From Cytophagaceae bacterium (GTDB taxonomy: Bacteria; Bacteroidota; Bacteroidia; Cytophagales; Spirosomataceae), in the NCBI GenBank assembly GCA_947450365.1, contig CANFVE010000026.1:1-37171 (forward strand): a stretch of 37,171 nt of DNA. The letters are read 5' to 3'. The notes below the pieces were generated by a model. The model searched no databases and was not told the origin of the DNA. It saw only the letters and a program-made list of their open reading frames with translations. A program made the position numbers and the translations under genes. The stretch's first letter is position 1, and each line of letters starts with the position of its first letter. Below are positions 15,881 to 24,374 of the stretch, piece after piece.

Positions 15881-16871
15881 GTGTTATTCGGTTTAGTTGT
15901 TCTATTTCAGATGGACTCGCGGAGCCCGTTTCACCTAGTTTATGGATAGAAATATGGGCACAGAGGGTAGCAAATTCGCAACTTTCCGGCACACTAGCCC
16001 CCGCCGCGCGCGCGGCAGAAAAGGCAGCCACAATCATGTCGCCTGCACCAACAGTATCGATTTCGCCTTTGGGCTGAATGGCCTTTTGCCAATGAATTCC
16101 CAAAGGGTCTGCATAAACCAAACCTTGTTCTCCCAAGGTAACGAGGGCAGCCACTTGTCGAGCTTGAACCCAAGCTTGTATATGCTCAAAATTGGGAGCC
16201 TGATTTTTTATTTCACTTTCTGAAATACCCAAAATGTGCGCTAATTCATGTTCATTGACCTTAATTGGAATTTGTGTAGCCACCGAACCCAGGGATCTTA
16301 AATCAGCCAACGCCGATTTATTCGCCTTTCGAATTTCAGTTTGTAAACGTTTGATGCTTTGGCTATTCAATAGGGGATTTTGAAATTGTTCATTCACGAC
16401 AATCCAATCAAATGCTTCGATGTTTTGGCTGAGTTGATCAATTAAATAGGCTGATTTATGCGAGAACCTAGTATTTTGTGTACCAAAATCAATCCGGTGA
16501 TCCTCGATTGAATCTAACATGGGCTTGGAATAAGTAGGGGTGTCCATGTCGTGATGTATTCCCAAATATTCTGTTTTTATGGCCATTTGGGCACATTGAT
16601 ACAGCATTTCTCGGCCAAATAAATCAGCTCCAATCGCCCCGTAGGCATGAACTTGAACGCCTACATGCGCCAGATTTTTGGCCACGTTTCCCGCGCCACC
16701 TAAATAGCCTTTGGGCGAAGCGCCCCAATGGACGATTTTACCGGTTTCAACGGATATTTCAGACGTATTTTTGTTTTGTTGAAAATAAAAATCGACAGCA
16801 AAATCCCCGATAATTGCAATTTTCACTTGCTGGATCAGACCTAAGATTTCACTAAGTCTTGTTGAATTCAT
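15873..16871 (-). CDS. PfkB family carbohydrate kinase (RfaE1/HldE kinase-like)
   Basis: The 332-residue ribokinase-fold enzyme begins with KIAIIGDFAVDFYF. It continues with the GGAGNVAKNLAHVG substrate-binding signature and ends with the catalytic DTVGAGDMIVAAF motif, in which GAGD supplies the base. The N-terminal half most resembles the heptose-7-phosphate kinase part of HldE, but the attached cytidylyltransferase domain is absent. It opens the operon kinase-epimerase-plug and overlaps the epimerase by 8 bases, so it may phosphorylate the epimerase product. The substrate remains open. Confidence 0.82.
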   Translation of the reverse strand: MNSTRLSEILGLIQQVKIAIIGDFAVDFYFQQNKNTSEISVETGKIVHWGASPKGYLGGAGNVAKNLAHVGVQVHAYGAIGADLFGREMLYQCAQMAIKTEYLGIHHDMDTPTYSKPMLDSIEDHRIDFGTQNTRFSHKSAYLIDQLSQNIEAFDWIVVNEQFQNPLLNSQSIKRLQTEIRKANKSALADLRSLGSVATQIPIKVNEHELAHILGISESEIKNQAPNFEHIQAWVQARQVAALVTLGEQGLVYADPLGIHWQKAIQPKGEIDTVGAGDMIVAAFSAARAAGASVPESCEFATLCAHISIHKLGETGSASPSEIEQLNRITHE

Positions 16872-16931
16872 TTCGTTTGATTTGCCGTTTAATATGGTTT
16901 AGAAATTACCTCTAAAATAAGGATTTTTCTG

Positions 16932-16939
16932 TAATTTTG
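16932..16939 (+). promoter_or_regulatory. -7 element upstream of the phosphohexomutase gene
   Basis: TAATTTTG matches TAnnTTTG exactly and lies 37 bases before the TTG start at 16977. The expected -33 position has no good TTTG, so only half of the promoter is supported. Confidence 0.5.
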
Positions 16940-16976
16940 CATCCTGTATTTTTGATAAATTTAAAATCCAAACACA

Positions 16977-18365
16977 TTGGCATTAATTAAATCCATCTCC
17001 GGAATTCGGGGTACCATAGGAGGGAAGCCTGGCGAAGGCTTGAGCCCGATTGATGTTGTTACATTTGCAGCGGCCTATGGCACCTGGCTAAAAAAACAAG
17101 GCCATCGTTCTAATCGCATTGTTTTAGGTCGAGATGCGCGAATATCGGGTTCGATGGTATCTTCTTTGGTGGCTAATACCTTGATAGGCCTAGGTTGGGA
17201 TGTTTTGGATATAGGCTTATCCACAACGCCTACGGTCGAATTAGCTGTCCCGTGGACGCAAGCAGCGGGTGGAATTATCATTACAGCCAGCCATAATCCG
17301 GCCCAATGGAATGCGTTGAAGTTGTTAAATCATCAAGGGGAATTTATTTCGGATGCTGATGGTAAGGCTTTGTTGGAGATTGCCGAAAAACAAGATTTTT
17401 CGTTCGCCTCGGTAGAACATGTAGGCAAAATTTCAGCGGATGACTCCTTTTTAACCCAGCATATTGCGCATGTGTTAGGTTTGCCTTGGGTCGATCAGAC
17501 CAGCATAGCAAATGCAAATTTTAGCGTGCTAGTCGATGCCGTTAATTCGACGGGAGGAATCGTGGTTCCTGATTTATTGAAGGCCTTAGGTGTGCGTCAC
17601 GTGGATGTGATTTTTGGGGAGCCGACAGGCCATTTTGCCCATAATCCGGAACCTTTGCCTGAAAATTTAACGGCCATGATTGAAAAAATGAAGGCTGGAA
17701 AGTATGACTTAGGGATTGTCGTTGACCCCGATGTGGATCGCTTATGTTTCATTTCTGAGGACGGAACCCCATTTGGGGAGGAATATACCTTGGTTGCTGT
17801 AGCTGAGTACGCCCTTTCGAAGCAAGCCGGAAATACGGTGTCTAATTTATCCTCTACCCGGGCATTAAAGGATGTGACGGTGGCAGGGGGTGGAACCTAT
17901 TTTGCCGCGGCGGTTGGGGAAGTCAATGTGGTCAATCAAATGAAAGCCCAACAAGCCATTATCGGAGGAGAAGGAAATGGAGGCGTGATTTTCCCGGAGT
18001 CTCATTATGGTCGAGATGCGCTTGTGGGAATTGGGTTATTTTTGAGTCATTTGGCCCAAAAAGGAATCAAAATTTCGGAATTACGCGCGACCTATCCGTC
18101 CTATGTAATGTCCAAAAATAAAATTGAATTATCAGCAGATTTGAATGTGGATTTGATTTTAGCTACCGTGGCGGAGAAATTCAAACATGAGCAAGTAAAT
18201 ACCATCGATGGGGTAAAAATTGACTTTGCGGATCGCTGGGTTCATCTTCGTAAATCGAATACGGAACCCATCATTCGAATTTATTCCGAAGCGCCAAGTG
18301 AATCGGAAGCGAACGCATTAGCCCAAGAAATTATGCAGGTGATCCATGAAATCACCCAAAAATAA
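16977..18365 (+). CDS. glmM: Phosphoglucosamine/phosphomannomutase (TTG start)
   Basis: The 462-residue alpha-D-phosphohexomutase interconverts sugar 6- and 1-phosphates. In this branch glucosamine phosphate for UDP-GlcNAc is the likely substrate, though phosphomannose is possible. The active serine is S105 in TASHNPAQWNALK. The magnesium loop DPDVDR is at 250-255, the sugar-binding loop GGEGNGG is near 329, and the phosphate-binding RKSNTEPIIRIY lies near the C-terminus. The start is TTG; the protein then begins MALIKSISGIRGTIGG, exactly the family N-terminus, and no upstream ATG fits. It is 5 bases from the cysteine desulfurase gene, so the two form one operon ending at a strong terminator. 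Confidence 0.9.
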   Translation: MALIKSISGIRGTIGGKPGEGLSPIDVVTFAAAYGTWLKKQGHRSNRIVLGRDARISGSMVSSLVANTLIGLGWDVLDIGLSTTPTVELAVPWTQAAGGIIITASHNPAQWNALKLLNHQGEFISDADGKALLEIAEKQDFSFASVEHVGKISADDSFLTQHIAHVLGLPWVDQTSIANANFSVLVDAVNSTGGIVVPDLLKALGVRHVDVIFGEPTGHFAHNPEPLPENLTAMIEKMKAGKYDLGIVVDPDVDRLCFISEDGTPFGEEYTLVAVAEYALSKQAGNTVSNLSSTRALKDVTVAGGGTYFAAAVGEVNVVNQMKAQQAIIGGEGNGGVIFPESHYGRDALVGIGLFLSHLAQKGIKISELRATYPSYVMSKNKIELSADLNVDLILATVAEKFKHEQVNTIDGVKIDFADRWVHLRKSNTEPIIRIYSEAPSESEANALAQEIMQVIHEITQK

Positions 18366-18370
18366 AATAC

Positions 18371-19516
18371 ATGACTTCATCAAACAAAACACCCATTTAC
18401 CTCGATAATGCAGCAACCACGCCGGTTGACCCTTTGGTTTGGCAGGAAATGCAACCCTATTTTGAGGAATTTACGGCAAATCCCTCGTCCATTCACTCGC
18501 ATGGTCGAAAGGCCAAAGTGATCGTGGAAAAAGCACGCAAAACCATCGCTACGCTTTTGAATGCCGCACCTTCTGAGATATTTTTCACCTCTGGTGGAAC
18601 GGAGGCGGATAATACGGTGATTCAATCAGCCGTCTTGCATGGGGGAATTAAAACGATCATTACTTCGCCGCTGGAACATCATGCGGTCTTGCATACGGCT
18701 GAATATTGGCATCAATTGGGTTTTGCTGAGCTTAAATTTGTTCGCGTGAACGCCATGGGGGATGTGGATTTGGAACATTTGGAGAATCTGTTAGCTTCCT
18801 CCCCCAAAGCCCTGGTGAGTTTGATGCATGGCAATAACGAAATCGGGAATTTGCTTGATTTGCATGCGGTGGGGAATTTGTGCGAACAATATGGAGCTTT
18901 ATTTCATTCGGATACCGTACAAACGATGGGGCATTTTGCGCATGATACACAGGCCTTGCCGGTTCATTTCATGGTGGGCGCCGGACATAAATTTCATGGA
19001 CCCAAGGGCATCGGATTTTTATATGCCAAATCGGGTGCGGCCTTTAGCCCGCTGATGCATGGGGGCGCGCAGGAGCGAAATCAACGAGGCGGTACCGAAA
19101 ATGTGTATGGCATGGTTGGGATCGCCAAAGCTTTGTCCTTAGCCTATGAACAGATGGCCGTGCACGAGGCGCATATCAAAGGGATTAAGGCTTATTTTAT
19201 CGATCAATTAATGAGTAGCTTTCCTGGGATTGAATTTAATGGTCGGTCTGGCGAAGTGGACAATAGCTTGTATACGGTATTGAATGTGCGATTCCCAACG
19301 ATCTCCGATGGAGATATGTTGTTATTTAAATTAGACATTGAGAAAATTTCTGCCTCAGGAGGAAGCGCCTGTTCGAGCGGGACATCCGTCGGCTCTCATG
19401 TCCTGACTGCTTTAAATCCTCAAGCGCAAGGCGCTGCGGTTCGTTTTTCTTTTTCCAAAAACAATACAAGGGAGGAAATTGATCGGGTCGTCGAGGTGCT
19501 AAAAACCGTGATATAA
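18371..19516 (+). CDS. Cysteine desulfurase (NifS/IscS family)
   Basis: The 381-residue PLP enzyme removes sulfur from cysteine for iron-sulfur clusters or tRNA thiolation. PLP is bound by K207 in GAGHKFHGPKG. The LDNAATTPVDP start, the SGGTEADN phosphate loop and H103 in LEHHAVLH are typical. The catalytic cysteine is C334 in SGGSACSSGTSVGSHVL, a mobile loop. It is cotranscribed with the phosphohexomutase gene. No IscU, SufU or MnmA gene is next to it, so the sulfur acceptor cannot be named. Confidence 0.93.
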   Translation: MTSSNKTPIYLDNAATTPVDPLVWQEMQPYFEEFTANPSSIHSHGRKAKVIVEKARKTIATLLNAAPSEIFFTSGGTEADNTVIQSAVLHGGIKTIITSPLEHHAVLHTAEYWHQLGFAELKFVRVNAMGDVDLEHLENLLASSPKALVSLMHGNNEIGNLLDLHAVGNLCEQYGALFHSDTVQTMGHFAHDTQALPVHFMVGAGHKFHGPKGIGFLYAKSGAAFSPLMHGGAQERNQRGGTENVYGMVGIAKALSLAYEQMAVHEAHIKGIKAYFIDQLMSSFPGIEFNGRSGEVDNSLYTVLNVRFPTISDGDMLLFKLDIEKISASGGSACSSGTSVGSHVLTALNPQAQGAAVRFSFSKNNTREEIDRVVEVLKTVI

Positions 19517-19546
19517 AAAAAAGCCGCTTTTTGAAGCGGCTTTTTT
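19515..19546 (+). terminator. Strong, probably two-way terminator between cysteine desulfurase and proS
   Basis: AAGCCGCTT (19521-19529) pairs with AAGCGGCTT (19534-19542) around a 4-base loop. It is preceded by a run of As and followed by Ts, so the same hairpin could stop transcription arriving from either side. It begins at the last base of the cysteine desulfurase gene. Confidence 0.9.
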
Positions 19547-19683
19547 GTTTACGTGATGTGCGAATTCATTATTCTGTTTGAACGATTTTCGTATTCAATT
19601 CTCTGAAAATCAGGGCAAGGCAAAATACCTAGGTAGGCGATTTACCTGGATTATCGACATGTGAAAATCGGATATCATTTTAC
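19547..19683. other. Non-coding stretch with a TACCTAGGTA palindrome
   Basis: No gene is visible between the terminator and the proS tail repeat. The stretch contains the perfect 10-base palindrome TACCTAGGTA (19626-19635), followed 6 bases later by TTTACCTGG, a partial second half. The location between two convergent genes makes a promoter-linked operator unlikely, and no transcript is predicted. Nothing else was recognised. Confidence 0.35.
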
Positions 19684-19722
19684 CGGTCCCTAGTAGGCTC
19701 GTGCAAAAATCACTCGTTTATT
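19684..19722 (-). pseudogene. Relic copy of the last ten proS codons
   Basis: These 39 bases match 19727-19765, the authentic end of proS plus 6 bases beyond its stop, at 37 positions. Read on the minus strand they give [10 protein letters not shown] and a stop, like the real tail. Both differences are silent third-base changes (CGA for CGG, GCC for GCT). The copy has no gene in front of it. It looks like the leftover 3' end of a second proS allele rather than a fresh tandem duplication. Confidence 0.75.
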
Positions 19723-19732
19723 TTTTCGGTCC

Positions 19733-21205
19733 CTAGTAAGCCCGTGCAAAAATCACTCGTTTATTCGACGGATTTCCTGTAAGAATACATGATCCAGGTT
19801 CTTCTTTGGCATCTAAAGGGATGCAGCGAATGGTTGCTTTCGTAAGTTCTTTGATTTTCTCTTCCGTCTCGGAACTTCCATCCCAATGGGCCGATAAAAA
19901 TCCACCCTCTTCGATTTTGCTGGTGAATTCAGCCCAGGCATTGACCTCGTGCGTGTTTTCCTGGCGAAATTGAAAGGCTTTTTGGTAGATTTTTTCTTGG
20001 ATATCGTTTAAGGTGTCAACGACCACTTGGTCTATTCCCTCAAAAGGCAAACTCGTTTTTTCACGCGTATCTCGGCGGGCTAATTCGATTGTTCCGTTTT
20101 CAATGTCCCGATTTCCAATCGCTAGGCGAATTGGCACCCCTTTTAATTCATATTCTGCGAATTTAAATCCAGGGCTTTGGTTTTCGGATGTGTCAAATTT
20201 GACTGAAACGCCATGTTTTCGCAGGGATTTTACGAGCGGATCGATTTTCGATTTGATATTCGCTAATTGCTCTTCGCCTTTAAAAATAGGCACGATAACG
20301 ACTTGGATCGGCGCTAATTTAGGTGGCAAAACCAATCCTTGATCATCTGAATGAGCCATGATCAACGCCCCCATTAAACGGGTGGATACTCCCCAAGAAG
20401 TTCCCCAAACGTAATCCAATTGGTTTTCTTTGCTCAAGAATTTGACATCGAATGCCTTGGCAAAGTTCTGCCCCAAAAAGTGGGATGTTCCTGCCTGTAG
20501 CGCTTTCCCGTCTTGCATCATCGCTTCGATGCAATAAGTTTCTTCGGCGCCGGCAAAACGTTCATTGGCCGTTTTTTTGCCTTTTAAAACTGGCATGGCC
20601 ATGAAATTTTCGGCAAAATCCGCATACACCTCGAGCATTTGTTCGGTTTCTTCAATGGCCTCTTGACGCGTGGCATGGGCCGTATGACCTTCTTGCCATA
20701 GGAATTCGGCGGTGCGAAGGAAAAGGCGGGTTCGCATTTCCCAGCGGACCACGTTCGCCCATTGGTTGATTAATAAAGGTAAATCCCGATAAGATTGAAT
20801 CCAGTTTTTATAGCTTGACCAAATCACCGTTTCGGAGGTTGGTCTGACAATTAATTCTTCTTCTAATTTTGCATCTGGATCCACGATGACGCCCCCGCCA
20901 TTGGGATCGTTTTTTAGGCGATAATGGGTGACAACGGCACATTCTTTGGCAAAACCCTCTACATGAGAGGCTTCCTTTGAAAGAAAGGATTTTGGGATAA
21001 ATAAGGGGAAATAGGCGTTGGTATGACCTGTTTCTTTAAACATGTCGTCAAGCGCGCGCTGCATCTTTTCCCAGATGGAATATCCATAGGGTTTGATGAT
21101 CATACAGCCACGAACTGCGGAGTTTTCGGCTAAATCGGCGCGTTTGACTAATTCATTGTACCACTCAGAATAATTTTCGGCTCTGGAAGGAAGGGATTTA
21201 CTCAT
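19733..21205 (-). CDS. proS: Prolyl-tRNA synthetase (archaeal/eukaryotic-like short form)
   Basis: The 490-residue class II aminoacyl-tRNA synthetase charges tRNA-Pro. The short form, without the editing insertion of the E. coli enzyme, is recognised from [20 protein letters not shown] at the start. The motif 2 region [20 protein letters not shown], the [19 protein letters not shown] segment of motif 3 and the C-terminal zinc-like domain ending [13 protein letters not shown] are also present. It is transcribed alone. A second copy of its final codons lies downstream at 19684-19722. Confidence 0.96.
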   Translation of the reverse strand: MSKSLPSRAENYSEWYNELVKRADLAENSAVRGCMIIKPYGYSIWEKMQRALDDMFKETGHTNAYFPLFIPKSFLSKEASHVEGFAKECAVVTHYRLKNDPNGGGVIVDPDAKLEEELIVRPTSETVIWSSYKNWIQSYRDLPLLINQWANVVRWEMRTRLFLRTAEFLWQEGHTAHATRQEAIEETEQMLEVYADFAENFMAMPVLKGKKTANERFAGAEETYCIEAMMQDGKALQAGTSHFLGQNFAKAFDVKFLSKENQLDYVWGTSWGVSTRLMGALIMAHSDDQGLVLPPKLAPIQVVIVPIFKGEEQLANIKSKIDPLVKSLRKHGVSVKFDTSENQSPGFKFAEYELKGVPIRLAIGNRDIENGTIELARRDTREKTSLPFEGIDQVVVDTLNDIQEKIYQKAFQFRQENTHEVNAWAEFTSKIEEGGFLSAHWDGSSETEEKIKELTKATIRCIPLDAKEEPGSCILTGNPSNKRVIFARAY

Positions 21206-21260
21206 TTTTTAAGGGAAATCGTATGGTATTGAAACTATTAATGCTTAATTTTCGTTCTTG

Positions 21261-21268
21261 CAAAGATA
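21261..21268 (-). promoter_or_regulatory. -7 element of proS
   Basis: On the minus strand the sequence reads TATCTTTG, an exact TAnnTTTG, 55 bases before the proS start. No good -33 element is found at the right distance. The -7 element overlaps a perfect inverted repeat, AAAGAT-N4-ATCTTT (21262-21277). Confidence 0.5.
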
Positions 21269-21291
21269 CACATCTTTAACTTTCAAATACG

Positions 21292-22296
21292 ATGAAAAAT
21301 CAATTGATTTTCGCTTTAGGACTCTTGGGTTTTGGATTGCTGACAGGTTGTGGCTCCGTTCAAAACGCCGTCGTCATTCAGGATGATTTGTACGATACGC
21401 CCGTTCAGGCTAGTGTGCCTGTGAAGAAAAAAACGAAGACGAATTATTTGGATTTTAATGATGATTCGATTCTGATTGAAGAAGAGGATGGATTGGCTGA
21501 GTTGCAAGTGGAACCGAATTACTTGAATTCAAGAAGTGTTTATGCGAACTCGTATCAAAGTGGTTATCAAGCTGGTTTGACCCAGGGTATTTTCTCATCG
21601 AACCCATGGAATTCTTGGTATTCGAATCCTTATATCTCCTATGGAACGAGTTTTGGGGCACGGTGGTATTCTCCGTTAACTTCCTGGACGATGATGGATC
21701 CGTATATGTTGGGCATGGGTGCGGGATTGTCCTATGGCATGTTTGGGTATTCGATGAGTCCTTTTGGCATGAGTTCTTTTGGTATGAGTCCGTATGGCTA
21801 CAGCAGTATGATGTATGGGGCGAATCCTTTTTATTTTGATCCTTTTTATCGCATGGGTTCTATGTACAATCCCTACGGATTTTATGGCATCACGAATGTG
21901 TATAATTATTATGGTGGGTTGAATTCAAGTTATTCTACGACGAATCCGTACAAATCGGATCCGTTGCCAACGGTCATCCGTGGCCCACGCGAAGAGCGAA
22001 TGTCGAATCGCTATGGTGGGGAAAATTATACCAATACCCCGCGTGGAAATAGCAATTCCTACAATGTGGATGGTTCGAATCAACCGCGTGTTAATTCATC
22101 CAATACCCCAGCCTATACCGCTCCGACAGCTGCTCCATCACGTAGGAATCCAAATTATGAATATCAAAGCGTACCTCAACCGAGAAACGAATCTTATACC
22201 CAACCTTCTTATAATTCTGGAAATTCCTCCGGAGGATCTTTTGGGGGTGGTTCTAGTAGCGGCGGCGGTGGTGGTGCAACGCGTGGACCACGGTAA
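21292..22296 (+). CDS. Low-complexity Tyr/Ser/Gly/Met-rich lipoprotein, family not recognised
   Basis: The 334-residue protein has a lipoprotein signal ending at C20 (LLTGC). An acidic/basic stretch covers about 40-75. From about 85 on the sequence is dominated by Y, S, N, G, P, F and M, with repeats such as SPFGMSSFGMSPYGYSSMMY. The end is a polar SSGGSFGGGSSSGGGGG tail. It has almost no charged or ordinary helical segments, so it is probably disordered or aggregating at the cell surface. It precedes a FadL-like outer membrane protein gene by 3 bases, so the two are very likely made together. No function can be assigned. Confidence 0.75.
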   Translation: MKNQLIFALGLLGFGLLTGCGSVQNAVVIQDDLYDTPVQASVPVKKKTKTNYLDFNDDSILIEEEDGLAELQVEPNYLNSRSVYANSYQSGYQAGLTQGIFSSNPWNSWYSNPYISYGTSFGARWYSPLTSWTMMDPYMLGMGAGLSYGMFGYSMSPFGMSSFGMSPYGYSSMMYGANPFYFDPFYRMGSMYNPYGFYGITNVYNYYGGLNSSYSTTNPYKSDPLPTVIRGPREERMSNRYGGENYTNTPRGNSNSYNVDGSNQPRVNSSNTPAYTAPTAAPSRRNPNYEYQSVPQPRNESYTQPSYNSGNSSGGSFGGGSSSGGGGGATRGPR

Positions 22297-22299
22297 TTC

Positions 22300-23859
22300 A
22301 TGAAGCGTCTCGTTTTGTCCGCATGCATATGCCTAGGTAGTTTATCGGCGGGTTTTGGTCAAATTTATTCTTATTCGAATTTAGCGAAGAGTTTCTCTAC
22401 CGCATATTCTACTTCTTCTGCGCGCATGCAAGCCATGGGAGGTGTTCAAAGTGCCTTAGGTGCGGATATTAGTAGTATTTCCGGAAATCCTGCGGGATTA
22501 GGTTTTTACAATCGTTCCGAAGTGAGCTTAGGCCTAGGCCTTACCAATTTTCAAACCCAATCGTCCTACCTCGGGGAAAATAATACCGATGCGAATTCCT
22601 TTTTACAAGTTCCCACGTTTGGACTTGTCCTAGGCGGTGCTTCTGAATTGAGCTCATCGAATTGGCGAGGCAGTTTTGGGGTAGGGTATTCGCGTCAAGT
22701 GCTTATTGTTCAACCCATTACTATTTCAGGAACGAATAATCGGAGTTCGCTTTTAGACCGTTTTATCGAAAAAGCTAATGCAAAAGGTGCCACAGGACAA
22801 AGTTTGGATGATGAATATGATTCGTATAGTAACTACGCGGATAGCCCAGAGGCGGTGGCTTATCAGGCCTATTTAATTAATCCGAATAGCAAAACGCAAG
22901 GCGCTCCTTTTGAGCGTTATGAGGCTAATTTGCCCGTTAAACAACGTGGAAGCTTGGGAAATGATGGCGCATTAAGCCAATGGGATATTAGTTATGGTGC
23001 TGCCTATAAAAGCAAGTTGTATGTAGGGATTGGGGTGCATTTTTCGAAATTGAATGTCACTTCTACCAGTTATTGGGAAGAACAATTTGTGGGGGCGAAT
23101 ATCGTTGGCGGCTTGGTGTATCAAGAACGTTTAAGCACCTCTGGTTCTGGGATTTCGGCTACGTTTGGAATGATTTATAAAATGAATAGTTCTTTGCGGG
23201 TGGCTTTTTCTTTGCAAACGCCAACTTATTTTGACCAATTGAATGAGCGGATGGATGGAAGTTTGTCGCCGCGGGTTTTTGGAATACCGTCATTTAATGC
23301 ACAAGGAAATCCGATTGTCATTACGAAAGTTGGTCCTGTGAAATTAACCCCGAATGAGTTTTCATATCAATTAAGCACGCCTTTGAAACTTTCGGGTGGC
23401 GCGGCCTATTTGATTGGAAAAAAGGCATTAATCAGCTTGGATATGGAATTTGTAAATTATCCGGGCATGAAGGTGGCATCGGCGGAGTTACCGCCAACGG
23501 ACGATTTGAATTTTCAAACGAAATACAATAGCCAAACCCAAAAGAATTTCCAAGCAGGCATCAATATCAAAGCCGGAACGGAAATTCGATTGACGCCTTC
23601 CTTCAGTTTACGAGGAGGAGTGGCTAGTTTTGGAAATAGTTATTCGTCCACCTTCGATTCGATTGATCGGACCATGTTTCAGTTTTCGTGCGGTATCGGA
23701 TATCGGACGAATCAGTTTTATGTGGATTTGACGGGATACCAGCGAACAGGCAAGGACGCATTTACGCCGTATACTTTAAAAAATACGGCTGATTATTCAT
23801 CGGCTACGCTGACTTTGACTCAATCACAATTTTTAGTCAGTGCTGGAGTTTATTTTTAA
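22300..23859 (+). CDS. FadL/OmpP1-like outer membrane transport protein
   Basis: The 519-residue protein has a signal peptide (about 1-20, ending FGQ) and the N-terminal signature SARMQAMGGVQSALGADISS followed by GNPAGLGFYNRSEVSLG. This matches the hatch region of the FadL/TodX family of Bacteroidota outer membrane proteins. The rest alternates in the manner of beta strands and ends QFLVSAGVYF with a terminal aromatic, as barrel proteins do. The family moves hydrophobic compounds across the outer membrane. It is coupled to the low-complexity lipoprotein gene. Its stop overlaps that of the convergent shikimate kinase (TTAA). Confidence 0.82.
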   Translation: MKRLVLSACICLGSLSAGFGQIYSYSNLAKSFSTAYSTSSARMQAMGGVQSALGADISSISGNPAGLGFYNRSEVSLGLGLTNFQTQSSYLGENNTDANSFLQVPTFGLVLGGASELSSSNWRGSFGVGYSRQVLIVQPITISGTNNRSSLLDRFIEKANAKGATGQSLDDEYDSYSNYADSPEAVAYQAYLINPNSKTQGAPFERYEANLPVKQRGSLGNDGALSQWDISYGAAYKSKLYVGIGVHFSKLNVTSTSYWEEQFVGANIVGGLVYQERLSTSGSGISATFGMIYKMNSSLRVAFSLQTPTYFDQLNERMDGSLSPRVFGIPSFNAQGNPIVITKVGPVKLTPNEFSYQLSTPLKLSGGAAYLIGKKALISLDMEFVNYPGMKVASAELPPTDDLNFQTKYNSQTQKNFQAGINIKAGTEIRLTPSFSLRGGVASFGNSYSSTFDSIDRTMFQFSCGIGYRTNQFYVDLTGYQRTGKDAFTPYTLKNTADYSSATLTLTQSQFLVSAGVYF

Positions 23860-24374
23860 ACCGGCATGTATTGGTCGATAAGCCACAATAATTGGCTCAC
23901 ATTGATTTCTCCATCCACTTGAATGTCGGCTTGTTTGTAAAAGGGTAGACGTTCTTCGTAGGTTTTTTTGATGGATGCGATGACCGCTTCTTCGGACTGG
24001 CTTTTGTCTAATAAAGGACGATTATTTCCTTGTGCTTTATAAAGACGTTTGGCTAAATCATCTAATTCCACGTTTAAGAAAACACTTACGCCATTGTTTT
24101 TGATGAATTGCATATTGTCATGGAAACAAGGAACCCCACCGCCCGTAGCGATGACCATGGATTGATCCGCTTGAAATCCCTGCAAGGTTTTCTTCTCGAG
24201 TTCACGAAAATGCGCTTCCCCTTGGTTGGAGAATATTTCAGAAATGGTTTTTTGTTCGCGTGTTTCAATCAACTTATCCATATCGGTAAAGCTATAGCCT
24301 AAATTTCTGGCTAATTCTTTTCCTAATGTACTTTTCCCCGAGGAGGGCATGCCAATCAAATAAATATTTTTCAT
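23856..24374 (-). CDS. aroK: Shikimate kinase
   Basis: The 172-residue P-loop kinase phosphorylates shikimate at the 3-hydroxyl in aromatic amino acid synthesis. The Walker A loop is GMPSSGKSTLG, D33/D35 in FTDMDKLIE bind shikimate and magnesium, ATGGGVPCF is the conserved glycine loop, and NNRPLL marks the lid arginine. The ATG at 24374 overlaps the TGA of the upstream DoxX-type gene as ATGA; the longer frame to 24437 only adds residues inside that gene. aroQ lies 9 kb away in the same window but in another operon. Confidence 0.95.
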   Translation of the reverse strand: MKNIYLIGMPSSGKSTLGKELARNLGYSFTDMDKLIETREQKTISEIFSNQGEAHFRELEKKTLQGFQADQSMVIATGGGVPCFHDNMQFIKNNGVSVFLNVELDDLAKRLYKAQGNNRPLLDKSQSEEAVIASIKKTYEERLPFYKQADIQVDGEINVSQLLWLIDQYMPV

